The notes: generated by a model from the letters alone, not told the origin. DNA of 64,000 nt from Erythrobacter ani (GCF_019204025.1 NZ_JAGSPB010000003.1:1-64000); one strand, 5' to 3'; shown: positions 24,466 to 33,922, numbered from the stretch's first letter. Program-made: numbers and translations.

Positions 24466-26790
24466 ATGCGCCAAAAGGAATTGCGACTGGCTTTGGTATG
24501 TTACGGCGGCGTGAGCCTTGCCGTCTACATGCACGGTGTAACCAAGGAGGTGTGGCATCTCGCCCGCGCGAGCCGTTGCTACCACGCCAACGAGGACAGC
24601 ACCCTAACCGGAGTTGCGCGCGTGTATCGCGACTTCATTGCCCAGATCGAACGCGATCACGGCCTGAGGCTACGGGTACTCCCCGATATCCTGACCGGTG
24701 CAAGCGCCGGGGGAATTAACGCCATTTTTCTGGCTCAGGCGCTTCATTCCGGCCGTTCCTTCGAACCGTTGACGGATCTCTGGCTGGAGAACGCCGATGT
24801 CAGCCGACTGACTGACCCAGATGCCGAGCCGGTGTGGCGCTTCGCGAAGCTGTGGGCGCAACCCATCGCCGACTGGTTTCTTAAACGTCCCGGAAATGCC
24901 GTCAGCGAAAGCGTTTCTCCCGAAACCCGCTCCGAAGTGCGCAGGAAAGTTTCACGATTGGTGCGCGGACGCTGGTTCAGCCCGCCGTTTTCGGGCGACC
25001 GCTTTTCCGCCATGTTGTTTGAAGCGCTCGAAAGTATGGAAGCGACAAAGGACGGCCCGCCATTGCTGCCCGATGGCCACCCCGTCGACCTGTTCGTGAC
25101 AGCAACCGATTTTCGCGGTCATGCCGAAATGTTGCGGCTGCACTCTCCGCCTATTGTGGAAGAAACCGAACACCGCATGCCGATCGCTTTTCGGTCGACC
25201 ATATCGCGCGCGCGCGAATGGCCGCTAGCGGATCCGCTGGAATTGGTGCTCGCGGCGCGCGCAACAGCCAGTTTCCCCGGCGCGTTTCCTCCGTTGACAC
25301 TCGCAGAGATCGACCGCCTTGGCGATCTGGAGGGGCATCAATGGGCGTCGCGCGGAACATTTCTCAACCGGGTCATGCCCGTCCACGTCCGCGACGGCAC
25401 GGTTGAAGACGTAGCGCTGATCGACGGTGCCGTTCTCGTCAACGCGCCTTTCGGTGCAGCGCTCGACGCGCTTAGCGACCGAACGTCACAGCGCGAGGTC
25501 GATCGCCGGTTCGTTTACATCGATCCGCGACCTGACCGCACCGTCTCGGTCGGCGATCAGCCTGACAGGCCGGTCGGGTTCTTTGGTGCCATCTTCGGTT
25601 CGCTCTCTACAATCCCGCGCGAACAACCGATCCGTGACGACCTCGAAAGGATCGAGCAGCAGTCCCTCGATGCCGAACGTCTGAGCCGCATCGTAAGAGG
25701 GTTGAGACCGGAGATCGAGCGGGCCGTGGAAAAGCTGTTCGGGCGGACCTTCTTTCTCGATCGCCCGACGCCGAAACGGCTTGGAAACTGGCGTGCAAAA
25801 GCACAGCAAGCTGCCGCCGAGCGCGCAGGATATGCGTTCGGATCTTACGCCCAAACCAAATTCAGCGCGATTATCGATCGCCTTGCGAAGCTGACCCATA
25901 CCTCTGCGCCGGAACTCGCACTGCCAGACAGCAGCCCGATTGCGGAGGTGCTCAGGCGCGAGCTCGCGTCCCGTGGAATCGAGATGCTGACCGAGGAAAC
26001 TGGCGGCGCAACGCCAGAAACCGTCGCGTTTTTCAGGGCGCATGACATCGGTTTCCGCATTCGCCGCTTGCAGCTTCTCACACGCAGACTGTCACGCGAT
26101 TGGGAATCCGATCCCGACATCCCCGATGATGCGCTCGATCTGGCGCGTGGGCGGATCTATGATATCCTCGGCCTGTACCTTCGCACGGATGACCGCTCAA
26201 TCGATTGCGATGAGTTCAAACCGCTTGCGTTGCACGTGCTCGAAGATCCGGGATCGGTGCTAGATTATCTGGAAGCGCGCCGATTGCTTCCCGAAACGGA
26301 TATCAAGGCGGAGGAGATGCTGGCCGAAGCTCTCGAGGACATGCCCAAGAATCTCAAGCGGCGAATGCTCCTCACCTATCTCGGTTTTCCCTTCTATGAC
26401 GTCGCCACCCTTCCCCTGGTTCAGAGCGATCAGCTGGCAGAATACAATCCCGTCAAGATCGACCGGATTTCCCCTGACGATGCACGATCGATTCGCGAGG
26501 GCGGAACGCAGGCAACGTTGCGCGGCATCGAGTTCTATAATTTCGGTGCGTTCTTCAGCCGCGCCTACCGCGAGAACGACTACCTATGGGGCCGCTTGCA
26601 CGGAGCCGAACGGATGGTGGATTTCGTCGCATCGACGCTTGACAACGGCCTGCCCGATTCGACGGTGCGCACAGTAAAGCGTGCGGCATTTCTCGCCATC
26701 ATTCAGGAAGAGGTGGATGCAGAACGGTGCCAGAAGGGTTTGCTCGACACAGTCCGTGAGGAAATCATCGCCAGATTTACCGACGTGTGA
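24466..26790 (+). CDS. Patatin-like phospholipase, large form
   Basis: Protein of 774 residues with an N-terminal patatin domain. The oxyanion-hole sequence is GGVSLAVYMHG (14-24), the nucleophile is S80 in GASAGG, and the catalytic Asp is D320 in DGAVLVNAPFG. The C-terminal half (about 400-774) is a long alpha-rich region typical of the patatin-related family with a DUF3376-type tail. No signal peptide is present, so it is probably cytoplasmic or peripheral to the membrane. Expected activity is lipid acyl hydrolysis. It is a single gene, ending base-to-base with the convergent MBL gene; function in the cell is unknown. Confidence 0.87.
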   Translation: MRQKELRLALVCYGGVSLAVYMHGVTKEVWHLARASRCYHANEDSTLTGVARVYRDFIAQIERDHGLRLRVLPDILTGASAGGINAIFLAQALHSGRSFEPLTDLWLENADVSRLTDPDAEPVWRFAKLWAQPIADWFLKRPGNAVSESVSPETRSEVRRKVSRLVRGRWFSPPFSGDRFSAMLFEALESMEATKDGPPLLPDGHPVDLFVTATDFRGHAEMLRLHSPPIVEETEHRMPIAFRSTISRAREWPLADPLELVLAARATASFPGAFPPLTLAEIDRLGDLEGHQWASRGTFLNRVMPVHVRDGTVEDVALIDGAVLVNAPFGAALDALSDRTSQREVDRRFVYIDPRPDRTVSVGDQPDRPVGFFGAIFGSLSTIPREQPIRDDLERIEQQSLDAERLSRIVRGLRPEIERAVEKLFGRTFFLDRPTPKRLGNWRAKAQQAAAERAGYAFGSYAQTKFSAIIDRLAKLTHTSAPELALPDSSPIAEVLRRELASRGIEMLTEETGGATPETVAFFRAHDIGFRIRRLQLLTRRLSRDWESDPDIPDDALDLARGRIYDILGLYLRTDDRSIDCDEFKPLALHVLEDPGSVLDYLEARRLLPETDIKAEEMLAEALEDMPKNLKRRMLLTYLGFPFYDVATLPLVQSDQLAEYNPVKIDRISPDDARSIREGGTQATLRGIEFYNFGAFFSRAYRENDYLWGRLHGAERMVDFVASTLDNGLPDSTVRTVKRAAFLAIIQEEVDAERCQKGLLDTVREEIIARFTDV

Positions 26791-27684
26791 TCACTCGTCT
26801 ATGCTGTTCCAGATTGCGGTCACGAACGCATCTGCACTGATGAATCCGCCCTCGCCGCGATCAATATCCGCCAGAGGTTGTGCGGCCACCGCCTGTTCCA
26901 AGGTCATTCCATCGGCGTGAAGTTTTTCGACCCGCGATACGGCTTCGCCAATCATCGCGCGGTAGGCCACCAGTTCATCCTTGTTGGACATGGGCCCGTG
27001 TCCGGGAATCACCTTGGTTTCGCTGTCGGTCATGGAAATAACGAGATCGAGGGACTCCATCGCGTTGTAGACATTGCCGCCAGAGTTGACGTCGATGAAG
27101 GGGTAACCGGGGATCTTGAAATACAGATCGCCCATGTGGACGATATTCTTCTCTTCCCAGATCACGACGCTGTCGCCATCGGTGTGTCCGCCGCCGAGGA
27201 ACATAAGATTGATCGTATCGCCGTTCAGATGAAATCGCAGTCCTTGCCCGTAAGTGACAATCGGCAGGGCTTCTTTTGGCGCAGGCGGCGTGGTGTTACC
27301 GGCTGCCGTGCCGCCCTCGGCCATGCGGATGCGGACATTGTCATGCGCGAAAATCGTTGCTCCGGTCTTGCCGAAATGCTCGTTGCCGCCAGTGTGATCG
27401 AAATGCCAATGCGTGTTGACGACATATTTCACCGGCGTCGCACCGAGGTCTGCGACGGCAGCCTCGATCTTGGTCGATAGCGGGGCGAATTGATCATCGA
27501 TCATGACGGTCGCATCGTCGCCGTAGCTGACGCCAATATTGCCGCCCGCGCCGAACAGGACCGCAACGCCAGGCGCGATCTCTTCCGATGTGACTTCGAC
27601 ATTGTCGAAATTGCGCTGAGCTATGGTGGGAGACGCTATCAGCAGGGTTGCCGATGCGACTGAAAGGGCGGCAAAACGGTTCAT
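26791..27684 (-). CDS. Exported MBL-fold metallo-hydrolase
   Basis: Metallo-beta-lactamase-fold protein of 297 residues with a signal peptide (1-22, cleavage at TIAQ). The metal motif is HWHFDHTGG, followed by GGGHTDGD and the last His in VIPGHGPMS. It resembles periplasmic MBL hydrolases of unknown substrate and not clearly a class B beta-lactamase. Translation starts at an ATG eight bases after GGAG; the last two bases of that site lie in a hairpin. The gene is 58 bases downstream of dnaJ on the same strand and could be read through from it. Confidence 0.87.
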   Translation of the reverse strand: MNRFAALSVASATLLIASPTIAQRNFDNVEVTSEEIAPGVAVLFGAGGNIGVSYGDDATVMIDDQFAPLSTKIEAAVADLGATPVKYVVNTHWHFDHTGGNEHFGKTGATIFAHDNVRIRMAEGGTAAGNTTPPAPKEALPIVTYGQGLRFHLNGDTINLMFLGGGHTDGDSVVIWEEKNIVHMGDLYFKIPGYPFIDVNSGGNVYNAMESLDLVISMTDSETKVIPGHGPMSNKDELVAYRAMIGEAVSRVEKLHADGMTLEQAVAAQPLADIDRGEGGFISADAFVTAIWNSIDE

Positions 27685-27694
27685 GGCATTCTCT

Positions 27695-27710
27695 CCTCTT
27701 CGAAAAGAGG
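27695..27710 (-). promoter_or_regulatory. Hairpin over the ribosome binding site of the MBL gene
   Basis: On the minus strand CCTCTT (27710-27705) pairs perfectly with AAGAGG (27700-27695) around a TTCG tetraloop, a very stable loop type. The GGAG used to start the MBL gene begins inside the 3' arm, so the hairpin can partly block initiation. There is no U-run, so it is not a classical terminator for dnaJ. Whether it regulates is an inference. Confidence 0.5.
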
Positions 27711-27742
27711 ACTAACCTGCGACGAAACCCATGTCGAGCGCA

Positions 27743-28885
27743 CTATGTGCCGAAGACGTCCTTGATCTTGCTGAAGAAGCCCTTGCTCTCGGGACACTCA
27801 TCCCCGGTTTCGGTTTCGCGGAATTCCTCGAGTATCTCTTTCTGCCTGCGGCTGAGCTTGGTCGGGGTCTCGACTTTGATTTCAACGACAAGATCGCCGC
27901 GTCCGCGCCCTTGCAGCACCGGCATGCCGGCACCGCGCACGCGCAATTGCTTGCCCGACTGAATTCCGGCTGGAATATCGACTTCATTGGTCGAGCCGTC
28001 GAGATCAGGGATTTTCACGCTCCCGCCGAGCGCGGCGGTCGTGAAGCTTACCGGGATTCGCGCAGCCAGAGTCGTGCCCTCGCGCTCGAAAACGGCGTGA
28101 TCTTTCACGTGGATGAAAATGTAGAGGTCACCCGGAGGTGAACCGCGCTGGCCAGCCTCGCCCTTGCCCGAAAGTCGGATACGCGTGCCGGTATCCACGC
28201 CAGGCGGAATGTCGACTTCCAACGTCTGAGCGCGATCGACCCGTCCTTCCCCGCGGCAGTCGCCGCATGGGTCCTCGATTACGGCGCCGCGTCCGCCGCA
28301 GGTCGGGCATGGACGCTCGACCACGAACAGGCCCTGTTTCGCGCGCACGGCACCGCGGCCGTGACAAAGGTTGCACTGACGCTCCCCGGTGCCCGGCGTA
28401 GCGCCTGAACCATCGCAAGTGTCGCAGCTTTGAGAGACTTCGATCTCGATCTCGGTCGATTTTCCATCGAACGCTTCTTCGAGCGTGACCTGCATGTCGT
28501 AACGTAGGTCAGCGCCCCGGCGTTGCCGTTGTCGCGAAGCGCCAGCTCCGCCGAACGCGCTACCGAAAATCGTTTCGAAAATATCGCCGATGTCGCCAAA
28601 ATCTCCTTGACCGCCCTGGCCCCCACCAAAGCCGCCTCCGCCGTTCATTCCTTGGGTAAAGGCTTCATGGCCGTAGCGGTCATAGGCTGCGCGTTTCTGA
28701 GGGTCCTTGAGGCACTCGTAGGCTTCGTTGCAGGCTTTGAACTTGGCCTCGGCCTCCGCATCGCCAGGATTGCGGTCCGGATGATACTTCATCGCAAGCT
28801 TGCGATAGGCGCTTTTCAGCATCGAGCCATCGGCATCGCGCGATACTTCGAGTGTCTGGTAATAATCGAATTGAGTAGCTGCCAT
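27743..28885 (-). CDS. dnaJ: Chaperone protein DnaJ
   Basis: Type I Hsp40 co-chaperone, 380 residues. The J domain includes the HPD of KYHPDRNPGD, followed by a Gly/Phe-rich stretch (GGGGFGGGQGGQGDFG), four CxxCxGxG-type zinc repeats (CDTCDGSG, CNLCHGRG, CPTCGGRG, CGDCRGEG) and the two substrate-binding beta domains. It stimulates the ATPase of DnaK. The start is the ATG of MAATQFDYY; an ATG five codons upstream is less likely. It lies downstream of dnaK, separated by a 72-base gap containing a long hairpin. Confidence 0.97.
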   Translation of the reverse strand: MAATQFDYYQTLEVSRDADGSMLKSAYRKLAMKYHPDRNPGDAEAEAKFKACNEAYECLKDPQKRAAYDRYGHEAFTQGMNGGGGFGGGQGGQGDFGDIGDIFETIFGSAFGGAGASRQRQRRGADLRYDMQVTLEEAFDGKSTEIEIEVSQSCDTCDGSGATPGTGERQCNLCHGRGAVRAKQGLFVVERPCPTCGGRGAVIEDPCGDCRGEGRVDRAQTLEVDIPPGVDTGTRIRLSGKGEAGQRGSPPGDLYIFIHVKDHAVFEREGTTLAARIPVSFTTAALGGSVKIPDLDGSTNEVDIPAGIQSGKQLRVRGAGMPVLQGRGRGDLVVEIKVETPTKLSRRQKEILEEFRETETGDECPESKGFFSKIKDVFGT

Positions 28886-28904
28886 AGATATGGGTCCCAA
28901 AGCT

Positions 28905-28939
28905 AATCACCACCGGCACGCTGAGCGCCGGTGGTGATT
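28905..28939. repeat. 13-bp inverted repeat between dnaK and dnaJ
   Basis: AATCACCACCGGC (28905-28917) is the exact reverse complement of GCCGGTGGTGATT (28927-28939), leaving a nine-base loop. It lies 19 bases after the dnaK stop. No U-tract follows on the minus strand, so it is more likely an mRNA-stabilising or attenuating hairpin between the two chaperone genes than a full terminator. Confidence 0.75.
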
Positions 28940-28957
28940 GCCAGTTTCAACAGGACA

Positions 28958-30892
28958 TCAGCCCTTTTTGTCTTCGTCCACCTCTGAGAACTCGGCATCG
29001 ACGACTTCTTCGTCGGCCGGTTCTTCGGCAGCGGTGTCCGCGCCCGCATCACCACCTTCGGATGCAGCATTCGCCTGCTCCTGTTCGTAGATCTGCTGGC
29101 CCATCTTCATCGCCACCTGCGTCAGAGCCTCGGCCTTTGCCGTGATCTCATCGGCATCGTCACCTTCGAGGGCGGTCTTGGTAGCAGCCAAAGCTTCTTC
29201 GACTTCGGACTTGATCCCGGCATCGACCTTGTCGCCATGCTCTTCGAGCTGTTTCTCGGTCGCATGCACGAGGCTGTCGGCCTGATTGCGCGCTTCTGCA
29301 GCTGCTTTGCGCTTCTTGTCTTCGTCAGCGAATTTCTCCGCATCCTGCACCATCTGGTCGATGTCGGAATCGGACAGACCGCCCGATGCCTGGATCTTGA
29401 TAGTCTGCTCCTTGCCGGTGCCTTTATCTTTAGCCGCAACCGACACGATCCCGTTGGCATCGATGTCGAAGGTGACTTCGATCTGAGGCACACCGCGCGG
29501 GGCGGGAGGAATTCCAACAAGGTCGAAATTGCCGAGCAGCTTGTTATCGGCGGCCATTTCGCGCTCGCCCTGGAAGACCTTGATCGTCACCGCGTTCTGG
29601 TTGTCCTCGGCGGTCGAATAGGTCTGGGTCTTCTTGGTCGGGATCGTGGTGTTGCGATCGATCATGCGGGTGAAGACGCCGCCCAGAGTCTCGATACCCA
29701 GCGACAGCGGGGTCACGTCGAGCAACAATACGTCCTTCACGTCGCCCTGCAAAACGCCTGCCTGAATGGCAGCACCCATTGCAACGACTTCATCCGGGTT
29801 AACGCCGGTGTGTGGCTTCGCCTCAAAGAATTTCTCGACGACTTCACGGACGCGCGGCATGCGGGTCATACCGCCCACCAGGATCACTTCGTCGATCTCG
29901 TCCTTGGAAACGCCTGCATCGGCAAGAGCCTTCTTGCACGGTTCGAGCGTGCGATTGATCAGATCGCCGACAAGCTTTTCAAGATCGGCGCGGCTGATCG
30001 TTTCCACCAGGTGCAGCGGAGTGGACGAGCCACCTTCCATGCGCGCGGTGATAAACGGCAGATTGACTTCGGTCGTGGCCGAGCTCGAAAGCTCGATCTT
30101 GGCTTTCTCGGCAGCTTCCTTCAGGCGCTGAAGAGCGAGCTTGTCGGTCTTCAGATCCATGTTTTCCTTCTTCTGGAAGGCCGCGGCAAGATGTTCGACA
30201 ATTGCGTTGTCGAAGTCTTCGCCGCCAAGGAAGGTGTCGCCATTGGTCGACTTCACTTCAAAAACGCCGTCCCCGATCTCTAGGATCGAGACGTCAAACG
30301 TACCGCCGCCAAGGTCGTAAACGGCGATGGTCTTACCGTCTTCCTTGTCCATACCATAGGCAAGCGCGGCCGCAGTCGGCTCGTTAATGATGCGCAGCAC
30401 TTCGAGGCCCGCGATTTCGCCGGCATCTTTGGTCGCCTGGCGCTGAGCATCGTTGAAGTAGGCCGGCACGGTCACAACCGCCTGCGTAACGTCTTCGCCA
30501 AGGTAACTCTCGGCGGTTTCCTTCATCTTCTGCAGGATGAAAGCTGAGATCTGCGATGGGCTGTATTCATCACCGCCCGCTTCGACCCAGGCATCACCGT
30601 TCTTGCCTTTGACGATGTCATAGGGGACGATTTCCATGTCTTTCTTGGTCAGCGGATCGTCGAACCGGCGGCCGATCAGACGCTTGATCGCAAACAGCGT
30701 ATTGTCTGGATTGGTCACCGCCTGGCGCTTGGCCGGCTGGCCGATCAGTCGCTCACCATCCTTGGTGAAAGCGACGATAGAAGGCGTTGTGCGTGCGCCC
30801 TCGGAATTTTCGATAACCTTGGGCTTGCCGCCATCCATCACTGCAACGCAGGAGTTGGTCGTACCGAGGTCAATACCGATTACTTTACCCAT
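28958..30892 (-). CDS. dnaK: Chaperone protein DnaK (Hsp70)
   Basis: Full-length Hsp70, 644 residues. The ATPase domain starts [13 protein letters not shown] and contains [13 protein letters not shown] and [10 protein letters not shown]; the substrate domain and an acidic C-terminal tail ([17 protein letters not shown]) follow. It folds proteins in the cytoplasm with DnaJ and GrpE, both encoded within 4 kb. A sigma-32-type promoter is visible about 100 bases upstream. The start ATG opens [10 protein letters not shown] and is unambiguous. Confidence 0.98.
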   Translation of the reverse strand: MGKVIGIDLGTTNSCVAVMDGGKPKVIENSEGARTTPSIVAFTKDGERLIGQPAKRQAVTNPDNTLFAIKRLIGRRFDDPLTKKDMEIVPYDIVKGKNGDAWVEAGGDEYSPSQISAFILQKMKETAESYLGEDVTQAVVTVPAYFNDAQRQATKDAGEIAGLEVLRIINEPTAAALAYGMDKEDGKTIAVYDLGGGTFDVSILEIGDGVFEVKSTNGDTFLGGEDFDNAIVEHLAAAFQKKENMDLKTDKLALQRLKEAAEKAKIELSSSATTEVNLPFITARMEGGSSTPLHLVETISRADLEKLVGDLINRTLEPCKKALADAGVSKDEIDEVILVGGMTRMPRVREVVEKFFEAKPHTGVNPDEVVAMGAAIQAGVLQGDVKDVLLLDVTPLSLGIETLGGVFTRMIDRNTTIPTKKTQTYSTAEDNQNAVTIKVFQGEREMAADNKLLGNFDLVGIPPAPRGVPQIEVTFDIDANGIVSVAAKDKGTGKEQTIKIQASGGLSDSDIDQMVQDAEKFADEDKKRKAAAEARNQADSLVHATEKQLEEHGDKVDAGIKSEVEEALAATKTALEGDDADEITAKAEALTQVAMKMGQQIYEQEQANAASEGGDAGADTAAEEPADEEVVDAEFSEVDEDKKG

Positions 30893-30993
30893 TATTTCCC
30901 CATCCTATCATGGTCTTTGGACACCGCCTTCGCGCGTTTCCCCGGTGGAACATCCTTTGGGCGAAACGCTTCGGCAGCTCGAATATGAGCCGG

Positions 30994-31021
30994 ATATAGG
31001 TGCGGTTTTGCTTGGCACAAG
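30994..31021 (-). promoter_or_regulatory. Sigma-32 (heat-shock) promoter for dnaK
   Basis: On the minus strand CTTG (31021-31018) is followed after exactly 17 bases by CCTATAT (31000-30994). This matches the alphaproteobacterial RpoH consensus CTTG-N17/18-CYTATNT. Transcription would start near 30987, giving a leader of about 95 bases before the dnaK ATG. It sits opposite the start region of the divergent lipoprotein gene. Confidence 0.72.
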
Positions 31022-31068
31022 AGATTGCCCGCACTAGTTTTCAAACCATCCAAGGAGGGGACACAAAC

Positions 31069-31605
31069 GTGGATGCAACAATTAAAACGGGACGTAGAAT
31101 GAAGAATTTGCTGGTGGCTGCCGCGCTTTGCAGCACGATTATGCTGGGCGCATGCGAAAGCGAAGTCGAGGCTCCGGAGGTGGTCGAAGGTCAGGTACCG
31201 GGCCTCAGTGTCGACAACGCACGCATGATCCTGGGCGCAGTCGAAGGAAATCCTGCAGCGGTATATTTCGACCTGACGTATGAGGGCGACAGGGGCCTAA
31301 CGATCCGCAGGGCCGACGTCGCTCAAACGGGCAGCGCGACCCTGCACGATTACGGCGAATACGATTTCAAAGTGCAAATGATGGAAGCATTGCCAATCGC
31401 GATCAAGAAAGGCTCCGAGGTAAGCTTTGAGCCGGGCGGGCTGCATGTCATGGCATTCGAGCCTTCCTCCGAGCTTCAGCCGGGCGGAAAAGCGGAGGTT
31501 ACCCTTACCGTGTCGGGCGGAGGCACGCATACATTCGAGGCGGACGTCTTGCCTGCGGGCGATGAGCGCGGTCTTCCTGCACCGGATAGCGGGGAAGACA
31601 GCTGA
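31069..31605 (+). CDS. PCu(A)C-type copper chaperone lipoprotein
   Basis: Predicted periplasmic lipoprotein of 178 residues with a PCu(A)C domain. The copper site follows the family spacing H-x10-M-x21-H-x-M: H93, M104, H126 and M128. The lipobox is LGAC with C29. The start is GTG at 31069, chosen because AAGGAGGGG (31052-31060) lies eight bases before it; the ATG ten codons later has only a weak site. PCu(A)C proteins deliver Cu(I) to the CuA site of cytochrome c oxidase. A short acidic tail ends the protein. The following HELAH gene may be co-transcribed. Confidence 0.87.
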   Translation: MDATIKTGRRMKNLLVAAALCSTIMLGACESEVEAPEVVEGQVPGLSVDNARMILGAVEGNPAAVYFDLTYEGDRGLTIRRADVAQTGSATLHDYGEYDFKVQMMEALPIAIKKGSEVSFEPGGLHVMAFEPSSELQPGGKAEVTLTVSGGGTHTFEADVLPAGDERGLPAPDSGEDS

Positions 31606-31655
31606 AGCACAGCGTTTCGCCAAGAACCAATAAAAGCGCGGTACCCGCCTGCCCG

Positions 31656-32129
31656 GTGGGCGGCGAGCGTCACCTGACGCCGGGCGAGGTCACCCTCGCC
31701 CGGACAGTCTACGGCAATGCCATCGACTACGGGGCCGTGAAACTCCGGCGGCGGAAGTTCTTTCCGTTTCAACCAAAACGCGTCACGATGGCGCCGCGCG
31801 GGCATGTCCATTTCCATCCGGGCGGCACCGCCTATTGCGACGATTTTTCAGCCGAGAACCTCGCGCGGCAAGGTCTACTCATTCACGAGCTGGCGCACGT
31901 GTGGCAAACACAGGAACGCGGTGAATGGTATCTCATCCTCAATCGCCATCCTTTCTGCCGGTACGACTACAGTCTGAAACCAGGCCAGCCTTTCAGCGCA
32001 TATGGGATCGAGCAGCAGGCTGAAATCGTAAAACACGCCTTCTGGTTGAGGCACGGCGCGAAAGTCGCGGGGATTGCCGACAAGTCGGCCTATGATGTGC
32101 TCGTACGGTTCGAGGGTGCCACCCTCTAG
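31656..32129 (+). CDS. Putative zinc-metallopeptidase-like protein (HELAH motif)
   Basis: Protein of 157 residues with a zincin-like HELAH at 77-81 in LIHELAHVWQTQ, preceded by a His-rich strand (GHVHFHPGG). A possible third ligand, the Glu of YGIEQQAEIVKHAF, follows about 40 residues on. No signal peptide is seen from the GTG start used here. The frame is open upstream to the lipoprotein stop, with a CTG overlapping it, so a longer form cannot be excluded. I recall similar proteins being labelled Vgr-related in sphingomonads, but the family function is unknown. It could be cytoplasmic or cell-surface, and proteolysis is not proven. Confidence 0.72.
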   Translation: MGGERHLTPGEVTLARTVYGNAIDYGAVKLRRRKFFPFQPKRVTMAPRGHVHFHPGGTAYCDDFSAENLARQGLLIHELAHVWQTQERGEWYLILNRHPFCRYDYSLKPGQPFSAYGIEQQAEIVKHAFWLRHGAKVAGIADKSAYDVLVRFEGATL

Positions 32130-32142
32130 GAGTGCAGCGCGC

Positions 32143-32742
32143 TCACTCCGGTTTTTTCGCCACGCCGACCATTGCTGGACGCAGCAGGCGATCCTTTATC
32201 ATCCAGCCAGACTGCATTTCCTGCACAATCGTGCCAGGTTCTTCATCCTCAGTGGGAATTTCCATCATCGCCTGATGCTGGTTTGGATCGAGCGGCAGAC
32301 CCTTCGCGGCAATGCGTTCGATCCCATGCTGCTTGAAGACCTTTTCCAGCTCGCGCTGTGTCGCTTCTAGGCCGACGACGAGACTTTTCATCTTCTCGTC
32401 CTCCCGCAGTGAGCCGGGGATCGCGTCGATCGCGCGTGAGAGGTTGTCGGCAACGCTCAGAATATCGCGGGCAAACCCCGTTGCTGCGTAATTGCGGGCG
32501 TCCTGAATGTCCTTTTCCGCGCGGCGCCGAACGTTCTGCGTGTCGGCTTTGGCATAAAGCACTTCCTGCTTCGCCTCGTCGAGATCGCGGCGAAGCGCTT
32601 CGAGAGCTTCGGTCATATCGGTGTCGCTTTCGGGTGCCTTCAATTCCTCATCATCGGTAAGGAATTCTTCGGGCACGCCCTTCAGTTCGGCTTTTACGTC
32701 TTCGTTCACCGCATCATCCTGCGGCTTGTCATTGTCGATCAT
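32143..32742 (-). CDS. grpE: Nucleotide exchange factor GrpE
   Basis: DnaK nucleotide exchange factor, 199 residues. The acidic N-terminal region (DDEELKAPESDTDM) leads into the long coiled-coil and the conserved beta domain ending NPNQHQAMMEI-like (here DPNQHQAMMEI). I start at the ATG of MIDNDK; a TTG seven codons upstream overlaps the hrcA stop as TTGA and is also possible. It follows hrcA directly, the usual hrcA-grpE pair, and acts with the DnaK and DnaJ encoded 1-5 kb away. Confidence 0.95.
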   Translation of the reverse strand: MIDNDKPQDDAVNEDVKAELKGVPEEFLTDDEELKAPESDTDMTEALEALRRDLDEAKQEVLYAKADTQNVRRRAEKDIQDARNYAATGFARDILSVADNLSRAIDAIPGSLREDEKMKSLVVGLEATQRELEKVFKQHGIERIAAKGLPLDPNQHQAMMEIPTEDEEPGTIVQEMQSGWMIKDRLLRPAMVGVAKKPE

Positions 32743-32759
32743 GTGCTTTGATTTTCCAT

Positions 32760-33824
32760 TCAAACGATGAGCTTGTCCAGCGAACGGCCAAGCGATCTTG
32801 CGGTTAGGTCAACCATGGGGACAACCCGCGCGTAATTCAACCGCGTGGGCCCGATCACCCCAAGAACTCCTACAATCCGGCCTTCCCTGTCGCGGTAGGG
32901 CGACGCGATGACAGAAGAGCCCGAAAGACCGAACAGACGGTTTTCGCTCCCGATGAATATGCGCGTCGCATCGGCCTCGCGCGCGCTTTCGAGCAAGGCG
33001 GCGACCGACTGCTTGTCCTCCAGATCGTCGAGCAGCGAGCGGACCCTGTCGATATCGTCGAGGGCGCTTTCATCGAGCAGGTTTGCCGCGCCGCGCACGA
33101 TCAGGACCGGACGTGCGTCCGCATCCTCGCTCCACACGGCAAGACCGCGCTCCACCAGGTTGCGGCTGGCATCATCGAGCTGGGTTTTACCCGCCCTGAT
33201 CTCCTTGTGCATGACATCCGCCGCATCGGCGAGCGTTCTACCGCAAAGTCGGGCCGTTATATAATTACTGGCCTGATCGAGCGCGCTAGAGCTGAACGCA
33301 CCTCCCAGTTCCATCACACGGTTTTCCACCCCGCCATCTTCACCGACAAGCACAGCGAGCGCCCTGCCCTGTCCGAGATCGACGAGATTGAACTGCGCCA
33401 GTTTCTGCTCGCGCGTCGGCACCATGACCATACCCGCCGCACCCGAAAGATCTGACAGGAGCGCGCTGGTTTCTTTCAAAGCCTGTTCGACCGGGCCGGT
33501 TTCCGAAAGACGCGCCTTGATCTGCGCGCGTTCCTCATGCGTGGGCTCTGCAACCCGCATCATGCCGTCTACGAAAATACGCAGCCCCGCATCGGTCGGC
33601 ATCCGTCCGGCGCTCGTATGCGGCGCAGCCAGCAAGCCCAGCCCTTCGAGTTCGGCGAGAACCGACCGGATCGAGGCGGGTGAAAGGCTGAGCGTACCGT
33701 CGGCGGCCAGAGTTTTGGACCCGACTGGTTGGCCGCTATCGATGTACCCTTCGACCACCCGGCGGAAGATTTCGCGCGCCCGCTCGGTCAGTTCGGTGAT
33801 CGGTGGTGAAGCCATATCTTCCAT
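32760..33824 (-). CDS. hrcA: Heat-inducible transcription repressor HrcA
   Basis: HrcA repressor of 354 residues, with an N-terminal winged helix ([21 protein letters not shown], residues about 18-38 shown only in part here: [13 protein letters not shown]) and a GAF-like dimerisation domain containing [16 protein letters not shown] near the end. It normally binds CIRCE elements upstream of groESL and sometimes dnaK, and GroEL feeds back on it. I see no CIRCE in this window, so its targets are elsewhere. The start is uncertain between ATGs at 33824 and 33815. Divergent from rph. Confidence 0.95.
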   Translation of the reverse strand: MEDMASPPITELTERAREIFRRVVEGYIDSGQPVGSKTLAADGTLSLSPASIRSVLAELEGLGLLAAPHTSAGRMPTDAGLRIFVDGMMRVAEPTHEERAQIKARLSETGPVEQALKETSALLSDLSGAAGMVMVPTREQKLAQFNLVDLGQGRALAVLVGEDGGVENRVMELGGAFSSSALDQASNYITARLCGRTLADAADVMHKEIRAGKTQLDDASRNLVERGLAVWSEDADARPVLIVRGAANLLDESALDDIDRVRSLLDDLEDKQSVAALLESAREADATRIFIGSENRLFGLSGSSVIASPYRDREGRIVGVLGVIGPTRLNYARVVPMVDLTARSLGRSLDKLIV

Positions 33825-33922
33825 TTAGCGCACAACACGCATTCGCCAAGTCTTGCGGCCAGCGATGTTCCCAGCCACACCGCGCGGCAAGACACGAATC
33901 GAACTCACTCAGGAGCTTTCCC

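Noticed and set aside
29237..30283. Long plus-strand frame opposite dnaK (348 codons)
   Set aside because: It is the antisense shadow of dnaK codon bias; composition is not protein-like and dnaK is certain.
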